DNA from: Chlorobiota bacterium
GTDB taxonomy: Bacteria > Bacteroidota > Ignavibacteria > OLB7
DNA: 64,000 nucleotides
NCBI GenBank assembly: GCA_016710285.1
Contig: JADJXR010000001.1
Location: 2,416,001-2,480,000 of the forward strand
Direction of reading: 5' to 3'
Position 1 is the stretch's first letter. Every line of letters starts with the position of its first letter. The notes under the pieces are model-generated. The model was not told where the DNA came from. It ran no database searches and saw nothing but the letters and a program-made list of their open reading frames with translations. The position numbers and the translations under genes are program-made. Positions 16,742 through 25,654 of this stretch are shown piece after piece.

Positions 16742-17667
16742 GCTTCGGTTGTGTTTGCGTTGAACTCGTCAATCTGCCCTTGATGCTCGATGCTGGTGAC
16801 GTTGCTTCCGGGAAGTATCCGTTTTACCAGGCCTTGCAGCACCGTTCCGGGTCCCACTTCCACAAAGCGGGTTGCCCCAAAGGCTCCCATATTTTGCACC
16901 GACTCGGTCCAGCGAACCGGGGCGGTTAGCTGCGCCAGCAGTGCGGCGCGGATGTCGTCGGCAAGGGTGATGGCTTGGGCCGAAACGTTCACGTACACCG
17001 GAATCTCGGCATCGCGGATTGGCGTGGTTTCCAACGCTTGCGCCAGCCGCTGGCGGGCCGGCTCCATTAACGGCGAGTGGAACGCGCCGGAGACGTTCAG
17101 CTGCTTGGCCAGCTTTGCGCCGGCTTCTTTTGCCCGTTTCATTGTTTCGGCCACCGCTTCCGGTGTGCCGCTGACCACCAATTGGCCCGGCGAATTAAAG
17201 TTTGCCGGCTGCACCACCCCAATTTCCTGCCAAACTTCAGCGCAGATGGCTGCTACCTTCTCATCATCCAGCCCAATGATTGCGGCCATGGTCCCAGGCT
17301 GCTGTTCGCCAGCTTCCTGCATCGCCGCGCCGCGAAGCTGCACCAGCCGCAGCGCGTCGTCGAAGGTGAGGGCGTTGGCAACCGCAAGCGCGGTGTACTC
17401 CCCCAACGAATGCCCCGCCACCATGTCGGGCTGGGGGGTGTCCAGCAGTTGATAGAGGGCGTAGCTGTGGAGAAAAATCGCCGGCTGGGCGTTGCGGGTT
17501 TGCCGCAGCTCATCATCGGGGCCTTCAAACATGATGCCGGTTAGCTGGAACCCAAGCACGTCGTCGGCACGGTCGCAGATGTCGCGAATGATCCCGTTGT
17601 TGATGTACGTTTGGCGGCCCATGCCAACATACTGGGAGCCTTGCCCCGGGAACAGAAATGAGCGCAT
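16738..17667 (-). CDS. fabD: Malonyl-CoA:ACP transacylase
   Basis: A 309-residue enzyme that loads malonate from CoA onto ACP. It has the N-terminal FPGQGSQYVGMG, the nucleophile elbow AGHSLGEYTAL (S87), and the ending FVEVGPGTVLQGLVKRI typical of the family. The frame is open further upstream to 17775, but the ATG at 17667 gives the conserved start MRSFLFPGQG. Its TGA overlaps the fabG ATG. It sits 34 bases after fabH in the same operon. Confidence 0.95.
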   Translation of the reverse strand: MRSFLFPGQGSQYVGMGRQTYINNGIIRDICDRADDVLGFQLTGIMFEGPDDELRQTRNAQPAIFLHSYALYQLLDTPQPDMVAGHSLGEYTALAVANALTFDDALRLVQLRGAAMQEAGEQQPGTMAAIIGLDDEKVAAICAEVWQEIGVVQPANFNSPGQLVVSGTPEAVAETMKRAKEAGAKLAKQLNVSGAFHSPLMEPARQRLAQALETTPIRDAEIPVYVNVSAQAITLADDIRAALLAQLTAPVRWTESVQNMGAFGATRFVEVGPGTVLQGLVKRILPGSNVTSIEHQGQIDEFNANTTEA

Positions 17668-17701
17668 AGTTTGGGAGGGTTGGATTGATAACGTTCTTGA
17701 A

Positions 17702-18696
17702 TTAGTACGCCCAGCGGAGATAGCCCGCGCCCCACGTGTAGCCGGCTCCGAAGGTTGCCAGCACCACTCCATCACCTTTTTCTAACAGCCCTTGTTCCCA
17801 CCATTCCCCCAAGCAGATTGGGAGGGTTCCGGCGGTGGTGTTGCCGTAGCGGTCAATGTTCACCATCACGCTTTCCATCGGCAGGCCCATGCGGTCGGCG
17901 GTGGCGCTGATGATCCGAAGATTGGCTTGGTGCGGGACCAGCCAGCGGATGTCGGCGGCGGTAAGGTTGTTGCGGCGCATGATGCTTTCGGCAACGTCCG
18001 CCATTCCCACCACTGCCGATTTGAAGACGGTCTTTCCATCTTGGAACACGTAATGCATCTTCTGGGCAACGGTCTCGGCCGTTGGTGGGTTCAGGCTTCC
18101 CCCCCCTTTCATGTGAAGGTTGCAGCCGCCGGTGCCGTCGGTGTGAAGTTCGAAATCAAGCAGGCCCAGCGACTCATCTTCAATGGCTTCCAGCAGCACC
18201 GCGCCGCCGCCGTCGCCGAACAGGATGCAGGTGTTCCGGTCGGTGAAATCAAGGATGGGCTCATCTTATCGGCCCCCACCACCAGGACGTTTTTGTGCGC
18301 GCCGCTTTCAATCATTTTTGCGCCGGTGTTCAGCGCGAACAGGAAGGCGGAGCAAGCCCCGGAAAGATCAAATCCCCAGGCCTTCGTTGCCCCAATTTTT
18401 TCCTGGATCACGCAGGCGGTGGAGGGGAAGAACATATCGGGGGTGACGGTGGCAACAATGATGCACTCCACCGCATCCGCGCCGATTCCGCGCCGCTCCA
18501 AGCATTGCCGAATGGCCGGGACCGCAAGGTCGCTGGTGGGACCCTCTTTCAGGAATCGCCGCTCGATAATGCCGGTGCGCTCGCGAATCCACTGGTCGCT
18601 GGTCTCCAGAAAACTCTCGAAGTAATGATTGTCGAAGCGGTCCGGCGGAAGGTAGTATCCCACCGATGTGATAGCGGCGCGTTTCAGCAGATTCAT
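17702..18696 (-). CDS. fabH: 3-oxoacyl-[acyl-carrier-protein] synthase III, with an apparent one-base frameshift
   Basis: The initiating condensing enzyme (acyl-CoA plus malonyl-ACP). The first frame (from 18696) has TGIIERRF and the nucleophile C115 in LSGACSAFLF. After VVGADKMS the frame fails near 18257-18260, where one base seems missing; in the next frame the protein goes on as ILDFTDRNTCILFGDGGGAV and supplies the other catalytic residues in LVPHQANLRI and YGNTTAGT, ending ATFGAGYTWGAGYLRWAY. Restored length is about 331 residues, normal for FabH. All catalytic residues are present, so this is probably an intact gene with a sequence error. It lies between plsX and fabD. Confidence 0.92.
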
Positions 18697-18750
18697 GAAG
18701 GATAGTTTCTCTGGTTTGATAAATCCGTTGCGGCCAAGTGCGGATTGCGG

Positions 18751-19782
18751 TTACTGCTTGGCCGCGTTCCCAATGGCCGCAGCAATCTTTTGGTTGACCT
18801 CTTTCCGCACCATTTCTTCGGCCTTGAAGATCATATTCTTAATGGCTTTGGCGGTGGACCCACCATGCCCGATAATGGAGACCCCGTTCACCCCTAACAG
18901 CGGAACCCCGCCATATTCTTGGTAGTCCATCTCGCGGAACACCCCTTTCAGCACCCCTTTCGATAAGCCCGTCATCAGCTTTTTCAGGAAGCCGGAGTTG
19001 GCGTAGTTCGTCAGCTTTGCGCGAAGCAGGCCGGGGACGCTTTCGGCAAATTTCAGGATGATGTTGCCGGTGAACCCGTCGCAGATCACCACGCGCACCG
19101 TTCCTTTCAGGATGTCGCGCCCTTCCACGTTTCCAACAAAATTCAAACTGCTGGATTTCAGAAGCTCGTAGGCTTGCACGGCGCGTTCTTCCCCTTTCCC
19201 TTCCTCCTCGCCAACGTTCAGCAGCCCAACGGTTGGGCGCGGGTAACCAAAGATGCTTTCGGCATAGACGCTGGTCATCACCGCGAACTCATACAGGTTG
19301 CGCGGTTTGGTGTCCACGTTTGCGCCAACATCGGCAACGATGGTGTAGCCGTTGGCCGAGGGGAATTGCGAGGCAATCGTCGGGCGGGCAATGCCCGGGA
19401 TGCGCCCCAGGATAAACGTGGAAGCGGCCATCACCGCGCCGGTGTTCCCTGCCGAGACGAAGGCATCGGCCTGGCCCTCGCGGTGAAGCGTCAGCCCGCG
19501 AACAATCGAGCTGTCGCGCTTGGACCGGACGGCTTGCGCCGGTTCGTCGTCCATTGCAATCACCTCCGTGGCGTTGGCAATGGCGATGCGGCTGCGGTCC
19601 ACCGCCGGGAACTTGGCCAGCTCCGCCTCAAGCTCTGCTTGGCGACCAACCAGCGTCAGCGTGAAGTCGCGGCCACGTTGGCGCATCTCCTGAAGTGCGT
19701 CAATCGCCCCACGCACATCTTCCGACGGTGCGCGGTCGGTACCCATGGCATCAAAAGCAATTCGGACAGGGGAGTTACTCAT
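18751..19782 (-). CDS. plsX: Phosphate acyltransferase
   Basis: A 343-residue PlsX, which turns acyl-ACP into acyl-phosphate for phospholipid synthesis. It has the N-terminal IAFDAMGTDRAPSEDV, the central SAGNTGAVMAAS and LLNVGEEEGKG, and GFTGNIILK with ALLGVNG-like GVPLLGVNGVSIIGHGGS. I use the ATG at 19782; a TTG at 19797 would add five residues. It is the first gene of the fatty-acid operon. The usual upstream partner rpmF is absent. A Bacteroidota-type promoter lies just upstream. Confidence 0.95.
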   Translation of the reverse strand: MSNSPVRIAFDAMGTDRAPSEDVRGAIDALQEMRQRGRDFTLTLVGRQAELEAELAKFPAVDRSRIAIANATEVIAMDDEPAQAVRSKRDSSIVRGLTLHREGQADAFVSAGNTGAVMAASTFILGRIPGIARPTIASQFPSANGYTIVADVGANVDTKPRNLYEFAVMTSVYAESIFGYPRPTVGLLNVGEEEGKGEERAVQAYELLKSSSLNFVGNVEGRDILKGTVRVVICDGFTGNIILKFAESVPGLLRAKLTNYANSGFLKKLMTGLSKGVLKGVFREMDYQEYGGVPLLGVNGVSIIGHGGSTAKAIKNMIFKAEEMVRKEVNQKIAAAIGNAAKQ

Positions 19783-19794
19783 CTTGAAGGAGGG

Positions 19795-19825
19795 CAAACC
19801 TACGCTTGCGCCCCAATGTAAGCAA
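19795..19825 (-). promoter_or_regulatory. Candidate Bacteroidota-type promoter for the plsX-fab operon
   Basis: On the minus strand, TTG (19825-19823), a 20-base spacer and TAGGTTTG (19802-19795) match the TTG/TAnnTTTG consensus. The -7 element ends 12 bases before the chosen plsX ATG, so the leader would be very short. Confidence 0.45.
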
Positions 19826-19978
19826 CCGGAACTGACAACGTGTTACCGGGGGCATTGCAAAGTGCCAAATCAGCGATGGAAAGGGGTGGGTAGCCGCCCG
19901 CCGACCCGCCGGGATGGATGAAGCCTTCAGCGTCCGATGCGATTTCGCTAACTTGGCCGCCCGCTAAAAGGCCAGGCA

Positions 19979-20533
19979 ATGAACAGAAAACCGCAACCCC
20001 TTACTCCGGCAACCGCACAGCAGATTGATGCTGGCAGCGGCGTGCCTGCTGCGGGGGGAAGCGTGGTTGGCGGAATGGCTTCCGGGAACGTGCCGGAAGG
20101 TTCGGTGTTCGATCGCCACATCGAATCGAAAAATCTCTCGCTGATTGTTGATGACATTCTCCCTTCCGGCAGCCTGCTCCTGTTCGTTGGTGCTGATGTG
20201 CTGAACTGCTTTATCAACTATGTGGAGCTTCACGCCGTGATTGTGGAGCGGGACCCGGAGGAGGACGAGCGGTATATCTCCATCTCCAACCGTTTCTACA
20301 CCCATTTCCATGAGTTCGGGACGGTGATTCATGTGGTGGCTTCGTCGGCGACGCATTGGTGGTATTTCTGCTACGACCTTGACGCCAGCGATTGCGCCAT
20401 TGGCCGCATCTACCGCGACCGTTGCCCCTTGCCGAACCTGATTGCTTGGGTGCGCAACACCCGGCTAAGCGGGTGCTATCCACTATCCGAAATTGACGTG
20501 CGGAACCTGCATGGATGGAGGTCCTTCCAGTAA
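19979..20533 (+). CDS. Hypothetical protein
   Basis: A 184-residue protein I do not recognise. The first 45 residues are low in complexity (GSGVPAAGGSVVGGMASG). The remainder looks like a folded alpha/beta domain: LSLIVDDILPSGSLLLFVGAD, ELHAVIVERDPEEDERYISI, FHEFGTVIHVVASSATHWWYFCYDLD, then DCAIGRIYRD and a C-terminal SGCYPLSEIDVRNLHGWRS. No signal peptide, membrane segment or catalytic motif can be identified. It is divergent from plsX and lies 95 bases before the methyltransferase gene. Codon use resembles the neighbours, so it is probably a genuine lineage-specific gene. Confidence 0.6.
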   Translation: MNRKPQPLTPATAQQIDAGSGVPAAGGSVVGGMASGNVPEGSVFDRHIESKNLSLIVDDILPSGSLLLFVGADVLNCFINYVELHAVIVERDPEEDERYISISNRFYTHFHEFGTVIHVVASSATHWWYFCYDLDASDCAIGRIYRDRCPLPNLIAWVRNTRLSGCYPLSEIDVRNLHGWRSFQ

Positions 20534-20628
20534 GGCAATCTTCATCGTTTTTGCGCATCGGCCGTGCAGCCAGCGGCTGTTCGCCAAACCGCTATCAATC
20601 ACCATCAAAAAAACTTCCCACAATAACC

Positions 20629-21441
20629 ATGACGAATCCCCCTGCTAACCCACTTGCCGTTGCCGAGCCGTGGAACCTTGTTGCCGATGCCTACACTGCG
20701 GACATCGTGCCGCAGTTCGAGCTGTTCGCTGCCGACGCGTTGCGGCTTGCCCTGCTTCCCCCATCGCCCCGCATTGTTGATGTGGCCACCGGCCCCGGGA
20801 CGCTGGCGTTGGTTGCCGCCGCCGATGGCGCAACCGTTAGTGCCCTTGATTTCTCCCCTGCGATGATCGCCAATTTGGAACGCCGCGCTGCCGCGCTGGG
20901 TATCACCACTGTCCAGGTGGTTCAGGGGGATGGCCAAGCATTGCCGTTTGATTCCGATAGCTACGATGCAGCATTCTCCATGTTCGGGTTGTTCTTCTTC
21001 CCCGACCGCGCCGCTGGGTTCCGCGAACTCCATCGCGTGATCCACCCCGGTTGCCGTGCGGTGGTGAGCAGCTGGGCCCCGTTCCGCAGGCCGTTCGGGC
21101 TGGTGATGGATGCCGTTCGCGAGTTCCTTCCGGGCCTTCCGTTTGGCGATGGAAAAGCTCCGCTGGGGGACCCCGATGAATTCGCGCAGGAGATGACCAG
21201 CGCGGGGTTCCGCGATGTCCAGATTCACCAGATCACCCACACCACTGTGGCCTCCTCGTTGCAAGCATTTTGGAAATCCGCGCAGCAAGCAAATGCCCCC
21301 CTTGTGCTGCTGCAAAAAAAGCTGGGGGAACAGGAATGGCGCAGCGTCAGCGAACGGGTGTACAACCGCCTGCGGGATGAGTTGGGGGAAGGTCCAACCG
21401 AGGTTCAGTTCGCCGCATATTTGGGGGTTGGGGTGAAGTAG
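20629..21441 (+). CDS. Class I SAM-dependent methyltransferase
   Basis: A 270-residue protein with the Rossmann methyltransferase fold (Methyltransf_11 type). Motif I is VDVATGPGTLALVAA, the acidic residue of motif II lies in VSALDFSPAMI, then VVQGDGQALPFDSDSYDAAF (motif III and post-I) and ELHRVIHPGCRAVVSSWAP, as in UbiE/BioC-like enzymes. The ATG at 20629 is chosen because the frame upstream encodes nothing family-like. The substrate cannot be deduced. The HDAC-like gene follows 80 bases downstream, but there is no known functional link. Confidence 0.85.
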   Translation: MTNPPANPLAVAEPWNLVADAYTADIVPQFELFAADALRLALLPPSPRIVDVATGPGTLALVAAADGATVSALDFSPAMIANLERRAAALGITTVQVVQGDGQALPFDSDSYDAAFSMFGLFFFPDRAAGFRELHRVIHPGCRAVVSSWAPFRRPFGLVMDAVREFLPGLPFGDGKAPLGDPDEFAQEMTSAGFRDVQIHQITHTTVASSLQAFWKSAQQANAPLVLLQKKLGEQEWRSVSERVYNRLRDELGEGPTEVQFAAYLGVGVK

Positions 21442-21521
21442 TGAAGTAGGTGGGGGGCGGCAGAAGATGACCGCGATGCCACAGAGAAACCGAATTGTAG
21501 CAGTAATTCTTCCTCTTCCCC

Positions 21522-22439
21522 ATGGTCGTTTTCTACTCCGACAGCTACACCGTCCAGCTTCCCCCGGGGCACCGATTCCCGATGGAGAAATACCGGATGC
21601 TGCGCGACGCGTTAATTGAACAGGAAGTGCTGCGGCCCCACGAACTGCACGAAGCAACCCCGGTCCCAATGGAGATGCTGGAGCTTGCCCACAGCCGTGA
21701 GTATATCCGCAGTTTTTGCGACGGGAGCGTGGACCCAAAAATCATCCGGCGGATTGGAATCCCCTGGACCGAGGCGTTTGTGCGGCGGTCGCTGGCATCG
21801 GTTGGGGGGACGGTGCTGGCGGCGCGGGCTGCGTTGCAGCAAGGGGTGGCGGGGAACATTGCTGGCGGGACGCACCACGCTTTCCGCGAGTATGGCGAGG
21901 GATATTGCGTTTTCAACGACATTGCCGTTGCTGCGTTGGCGTTGCTTGCTGCCGGTGCCGTGCGGCGCGTTGCGGTGGTGGATCTGGACGTTCACCAGGG
22001 GAATGGAACGGCGGCAATCCTGGGCGGCGATACCCGCGCATTCACCTTCAGCATGCACGGGCGGAACAACTTCCCTTTCACCAAAATCCCCTCCACGTTG
22101 GATGTTGGCGTGGAGGATGGAACCGATGACCCCACCTACCTTGCGCTTCTTCGCGAAGCTCTTCCACGGCTCTTCTGTTTTTCCCCCGACATCATCTTCT
22201 ACCAGGGCGGGGTGGATCCGCTGCGGACCGACACGCTTGGCCGGCTTCAACTAACCCACAACGGATTGATGGAGCGCGACCGGATGGTGATGGAGGCCGC
22301 CCGCGATCACGAAATCCCGCTGGTCCTTACCCTGGGCGGCGGCTACGCCAACCCAATCGCCGACACCGTGCAAGCCCACGTCGGGACCTATCAAGTGGGG
22401 AAGATGGTGTTTGAGGGGGGCGGGGCGGCGTACTCCTGA
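21522..22439 (+). CDS. Histone-deacetylase-family (acetoin utilization-type) metal-dependent deacetylase
   Basis: A 305-residue protein of the class IV-like bacterial HDAC/AcuC/Aph family. Visible motifs are HRFPMEKYRML, GGTHHAF (catalytic His pair), VVDLDVHQGNGTA (zinc-binding Asp and His), FSMHGRNNFPF and YQGGVDPL with the last zinc-binding Asp, then LGGGYAN. Bacterial members remove acetyl groups from small molecules such as polyamines or from lysines; the substrate here is unknown. It is cytoplasmic. A separate gene on the opposite strand follows. Confidence 0.88.
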   Translation: MVVFYSDSYTVQLPPGHRFPMEKYRMLRDALIEQEVLRPHELHEATPVPMEMLELAHSREYIRSFCDGSVDPKIIRRIGIPWTEAFVRRSLASVGGTVLAARAALQQGVAGNIAGGTHHAFREYGEGYCVFNDIAVAALALLAAGAVRRVAVVDLDVHQGNGTAAILGGDTRAFTFSMHGRNNFPFTKIPSTLDVGVEDGTDDPTYLALLREALPRLFCFSPDIIFYQGGVDPLRTDTLGRLQLTHNGLMERDRMVMEAARDHEIPLVLTLGGGYANPIADTVQAHVGTYQVGKMVFEGGGAAYS

Positions 22440-22530
22440 TTCTGTCGGGGGAGTGAAAGCTGAAGGGCTGTGGCTTATTCCAATCCAATCGGGGCGGATA
22501 GGTCATCTTTTGCCGAAGCCACCGCTGGCT

Positions 22531-23055
22531 CTACAACGCCAATCGTGCTCCTGATGCTTTGGCTTCGTGGTCCAGCAGCCAGCGTTTGCGGTGCAGCCCG
22601 GCGGCGTAGCCAACCAACGCGCCATCGTGGGCAACCACGCGGTGGCAGGGGACAACAATCATGAAGGGGTTGTGGGCGTTGGCCTGGCCAACGGCGCGCA
22701 CAACTTTGGCATCGCCCAGCACCCCGGCTATCTCGCCGTAGCTGCGGGTTTCGCCAAAGGGGATGTGCATCACCTCCTGCCAAACGCGCTGCTCGAACTC
22801 GGTGCCGAACATATCCAGCTTCAGGAAAAACTCCTGCCGTTTCCCCGCGAAGTATTCCTCCAACTGAATGGCGCAGGTGCGGATCGGCATGGGAAGAAGT
22901 TTGAGGGGCTGCTGCTGGCGGCCAATGCCGGATTCAACAAAGCGAATGCTGGAAACGCCGCGCGCGGTCCCTTCAATGGCAATGGTGCCGATAGGAGAAT
23001 GGATGCTGATCTGCGCTGCGGTAGCGGTTTGGATGGTTGTTGGCAATTCGCTCAT
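22531..23055 (-). CDS. ogt: Methylated-DNA-[protein]-cysteine S-methyltransferase
   Basis: A 174-residue suicide repair protein that moves methyl groups from O6-alkylguanine to its own cysteine. The acceptor is C137 in IVVPCHRVV, preceded by the helix-turn-helix region FGETRSYGEIAGVLG and AVGQANAHNPF. The short N-terminal domain is typical of Ogt rather than Ada. Starts at 23055 (MSELPTT) or 23064 are both possible. It is a stand-alone gene; the dispersed hairpin repeats lie upstream of it. Confidence 0.95.
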   Translation of the reverse strand: MSELPTTIQTATAAQISIHSPIGTIAIEGTARGVSSIRFVESGIGRQQQPLKLLPMPIRTCAIQLEEYFAGKRQEFFLKLDMFGTEFEQRVWQEVMHIPFGETRSYGEIAGVLGDAKVVRAVGQANAHNPFMIVVPCHRVVAHDGALVGYAAGLHRKRWLLDHEAKASGARLAL

Positions 23056-23154
23056 CTGGAACATTCCACTTGTGTGTGTGCTTGTGGTTCGGGCAAACGT
23101 ACGAAAGGGGAGGGAGTTGTGGAGAAAGGGGGGGCTGCGGTGGATTGGAAGGCT

Positions 23155-23291
23155 TCGCCGCCGAAGGCCTGACGCCGAAGGCTAAAGACCTTCGGCTACC
23201 GTTCCGGTGGCGGCCCCGATCTTTATCGGGGTCGTGTGTCGCCGAAGGCTAACGACCTTTTATCAATCCCGATTCATCGGGGCAGCTACCC
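23155..23291. repeat. Dispersed hairpin repeats between ogt and the helicase gene
   Basis: Contains GCCGAAGGCTAAAGACCTTC with CGGCTACC (from 23173), CCCCGATCTTTATCGGGG (about 23215-23232), a decayed copy GCCGAAGGCTAACGACC, and CCCGATTCATCGGG (about 23268-23281). The second and last differ from the CCCCGAC...GTCGGGG form of the 4.4 kb array by paired changes that keep the stem. Confidence 0.85.
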
Positions 23292-23328
23292 GGATTGGCA
23301 GCAACATCCTGAACGGTTGCGGGAGTGT

Positions 23329-25158
23329 TTACGGAACCAACCGCCGTGCGGCGATGCAGCGTTCCAGCCAGTCTTTTTTCTTCACCAACTCGTTGATGCT
23401 TAGCTCTTCCTGGGATTTGGAGAACCTCCGTTTGGCCTCGCCGTGGATGAAGTTGATCTCCACAATCTGTCCGTGGGATTTCAGGATGAAGGAGAGCCGC
23501 GAGGCAAGGGAAGCACACTCCTGCCGCAGCTCATGCTCGCGCTGGCTGACGTTCAGGATGTAATCTTTCTGGGGTGGCGGGGGGGCTGCGGCGGGTTGCT
23601 CGGGGAGCGGTTTGGCAAGCTCTGGGAAAAGCTCAAGCGTGTATCGCTGCATATCGCGGTGCTCAACGTCGCGCAATTCCCATCCGCTTTCGGCGGCGGT
23701 GTTGCGGGTAAGCTGTTCGTGGCGTTCGCGCTCCTCCTTCATCCGCACGCCAATCTGTTCTTCGCTGGTGATCCATTCCAGCGTTGTCACTACTTCGGAA
23801 TCGTTGGCGGCGTAGATGTCGCAGACGTTCCCGGCCTCGCCAAATCCGCCGTAGTAGCGCATCCCCCGGAAGATTTGCTGCAAGGTTTTGGAGTAGGCCC
23901 GCACCAGGTCCGCCTTGACGATTACGCTGATCGGCTTGATGTCGGTCCCTTCGCCAATCATATCCACTTGGGCCATCACATCAAGCTGGCCGTTGCGGTA
24001 TTGCTCCAGCAATTGCTGACGTTCCTCGGCGGGAACGTCCTGGCCGATGCGCGCCGAACGCCATTGCGGAAATCGGCGTTGCACGAACTCCAAAATCGCC
24101 TCGGCATGGCGGTTGCTCATGGCGATAATCAGCATCTGGTGGTTGCGTGCGTCCGCTTTTTTTATGGCCGGATTGGCCGCAAGCTCGGCATCGCGCCCCT
24201 TCCGTTTTTCGGCGAAGCACTCGAACGCCGGCGCCAGCAGCGACTCCAGATAGACCTCGTGAAACCGGAGCTTCCGCCGCGCCAGGAATGCATCAACATC
24301 ACTTTTGTTCTTGGTCATCTCCACCATCTGCGACAGCGACAGCTCCACGATTTGGCCGGTTTCGGCATGGGCCAGCTTCAGCCGGTAATCAATCACGTGG
24401 GCATGGACCCGCTTCAAGATTTTCCCTTCGGCATGGGCATCGCGCATGGTGACTTCATGGAGTGCGCGGTAGTACTGCTCGCCATCGTTCCGAAGCTCGA
24501 ACGGAACGCCGAACAAGGTTTTGTTGTCGGACCGCATCGGGGTTCCGCTTAGTGCCACGCTGGCGGCGCAGGGGAATTGGTCAATCTTCGTGGCCCAGGT
24601 TCCGTCGTCGGAAAGGTGGTGGACCTCGTCGAACACAAACATGCAGGGGGCCGACTGGCAGAAATGGAGCAACGCCTTGTGGCCACCACGCCCGCTGGCA
24701 TACTGGTATGTGGTGATGATGATCGAGGTCTCGATGTTTTTCAGGAAGACCTTTTCCGAATCGGCCACGCAGAAGGAGAAGCGGGGCGCGCCGATGCTTT
24801 GGAAGACACGGTTCAGCTCCTGCGGGTCGGCGTATTGGTCGCGCAGGTTCCCGCGGGGGACGAACACCACCAACTTTTTGGCAACGCCGATAGCATGCGC
24901 CACCACAAACGCCGACAACGCGGTGATTGTTTTGCCGTAGCCCGGCACAAACACCCCCAACTGGTTCAGCGCCCCTGCCCCGAATGCATCGGCCAGTTTA
25001 GCAAGGAATTCCTGCTGCCCCCTCCGGAATCGAAATCCGTTGCGGGGGGTGATGCCGGGAAGAAGAATGTTCTGTGGTTCGGTGGTCTCCGCTGGTTGTT
25101 GGGTTGGGTGTTGGGTGGTCGGTTGTGAAACGATTGCAGGGCTTGCTGTATGTGACAT
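23329..25158 (-). CDS. DEAD/DEAH-box (SF2) helicase, stand-alone
   Basis: A 609-residue superfamily 2 helicase resembling the ATPase part of restriction-type and repair helicases. It shows a Q-like region (RFRRGQQEFL), Walker A GYGKT (residues 73-77), motif II DEVH (177-180), motif III-like SGTPMR (204-209), and a second RecA domain with DVMAQVDMIGEGTDIKP and motif VI-like QQIFRGMRYYGG. The C-terminal 150 residues include a proline-rich linker (QPAAAPPPPQ) and a charged helical domain (QREHELRQECASLASRL) that may bind nucleic acid or a partner. No methylase, nuclease or other defence partner is adjacent. The ATG at 25158 is preferred to the longer frame from 25245. The gene is flanked on both sides by the hairpin repeats. 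Confidence 0.82.
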   Translation of the reverse strand: MSHTASPAIVSQPTTQHPTQQPAETTEPQNILLPGITPRNGFRFRRGQQEFLAKLADAFGAGALNQLGVFVPGYGKTITALSAFVVAHAIGVAKKLVVFVPRGNLRDQYADPQELNRVFQSIGAPRFSFCVADSEKVFLKNIETSIIITTYQYASGRGGHKALLHFCQSAPCMFVFDEVHHLSDDGTWATKIDQFPCAASVALSGTPMRSDNKTLFGVPFELRNDGEQYYRALHEVTMRDAHAEGKILKRVHAHVIDYRLKLAHAETGQIVELSLSQMVEMTKNKSDVDAFLARRKLRFHEVYLESLLAPAFECFAEKRKGRDAELAANPAIKKADARNHQMLIIAMSNRHAEAILEFVQRRFPQWRSARIGQDVPAEERQQLLEQYRNGQLDVMAQVDMIGEGTDIKPISVIVKADLVRAYSKTLQQIFRGMRYYGGFGEAGNVCDIYAANDSEVVTTLEWITSEEQIGVRMKEERERHEQLTRNTAAESGWELRDVEHRDMQRYTLELFPELAKPLPEQPAAAPPPPQKDYILNVSQREHELRQECASLASRLSFILKSHGQIVEINFIHGEAKRRFSKSQEELSINELVKKKDWLERCIAARRLVP

Positions 25159-25654
25159 GGGAGATGATGCGCCGTAAGAGTATCCGCCCGCAGCCTCTCT
25201 GAAATTCCCCCCCGCTCCGGTTATGAACGGCGCGAAGATAATCAAAGTGAGGAAGGAGGGGGAGCGGGGAGTCGGAAAAGGGTAGCTGCCCCGATGAATC
25301 GGGGTAGCCGAAGGTCTTTAGCCTTCGGCGCCATCTTCGGCCTTCTTGCGTTGCTCCCCCCAAGGGGCTGGGGGGTAGGTTGGGGACACCCGCGAAACCG
25401 CATCTATTTCCAAATTTCAGGATCAGAACCTTCTGGGGTCAACGCGAAAGGCCGCCCGTCCCACCGTTCCCCCGAACCCACCCCGCCCTGTTGGGTACCC
25501 CTCCGTGGGAGGGGGGCTGTTTCACGAGCGTTTGCGGAAAACTTGCGGGAGGGTTGGGTGGGGGGGATATTTTGGAATCGCTGGCCGGTACAGTCGGGGT
25601 GGTTAATTTGCTGGGGCAAAGTTTAGCGCAAAGTTCATCAAGGTGGCCATAACT
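25159..25654. other. Intergenic stretch between the helicase and the NifU-like gene
   Basis: About 500 bases without a convincing gene. The first third holds the hairpin-repeat pair at 25280-25330. The rest is G/C-rich with runs such as CCCCCCAAGGGGCTGGGGGG near 25360 and a short inverted stretch near 25490-25520; all frames through it are unconserved-looking. Promoters for the two divergent flanking genes must lie here, but I could not fix them. Confidence 0.6.
25280..25330. repeat. Dispersed hairpin repeats upstream of the helicase
   Basis: CCCCGATGAATCGGGG followed by GTAGCCGAAGGTCTTTAG and CCTTCGGC: one copy each of the two hairpin types seen in the other clusters, in tandem. Confidence 0.85.

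Noticed and set aside
10690..18264. Programmed ribosomal frameshifting in phnD/C, fabG and fabH
   Set aside because: No slippery heptamer with downstream structure is evident, the shifts go in different directions, and each is explained by one base in or beside a short homopolymer.
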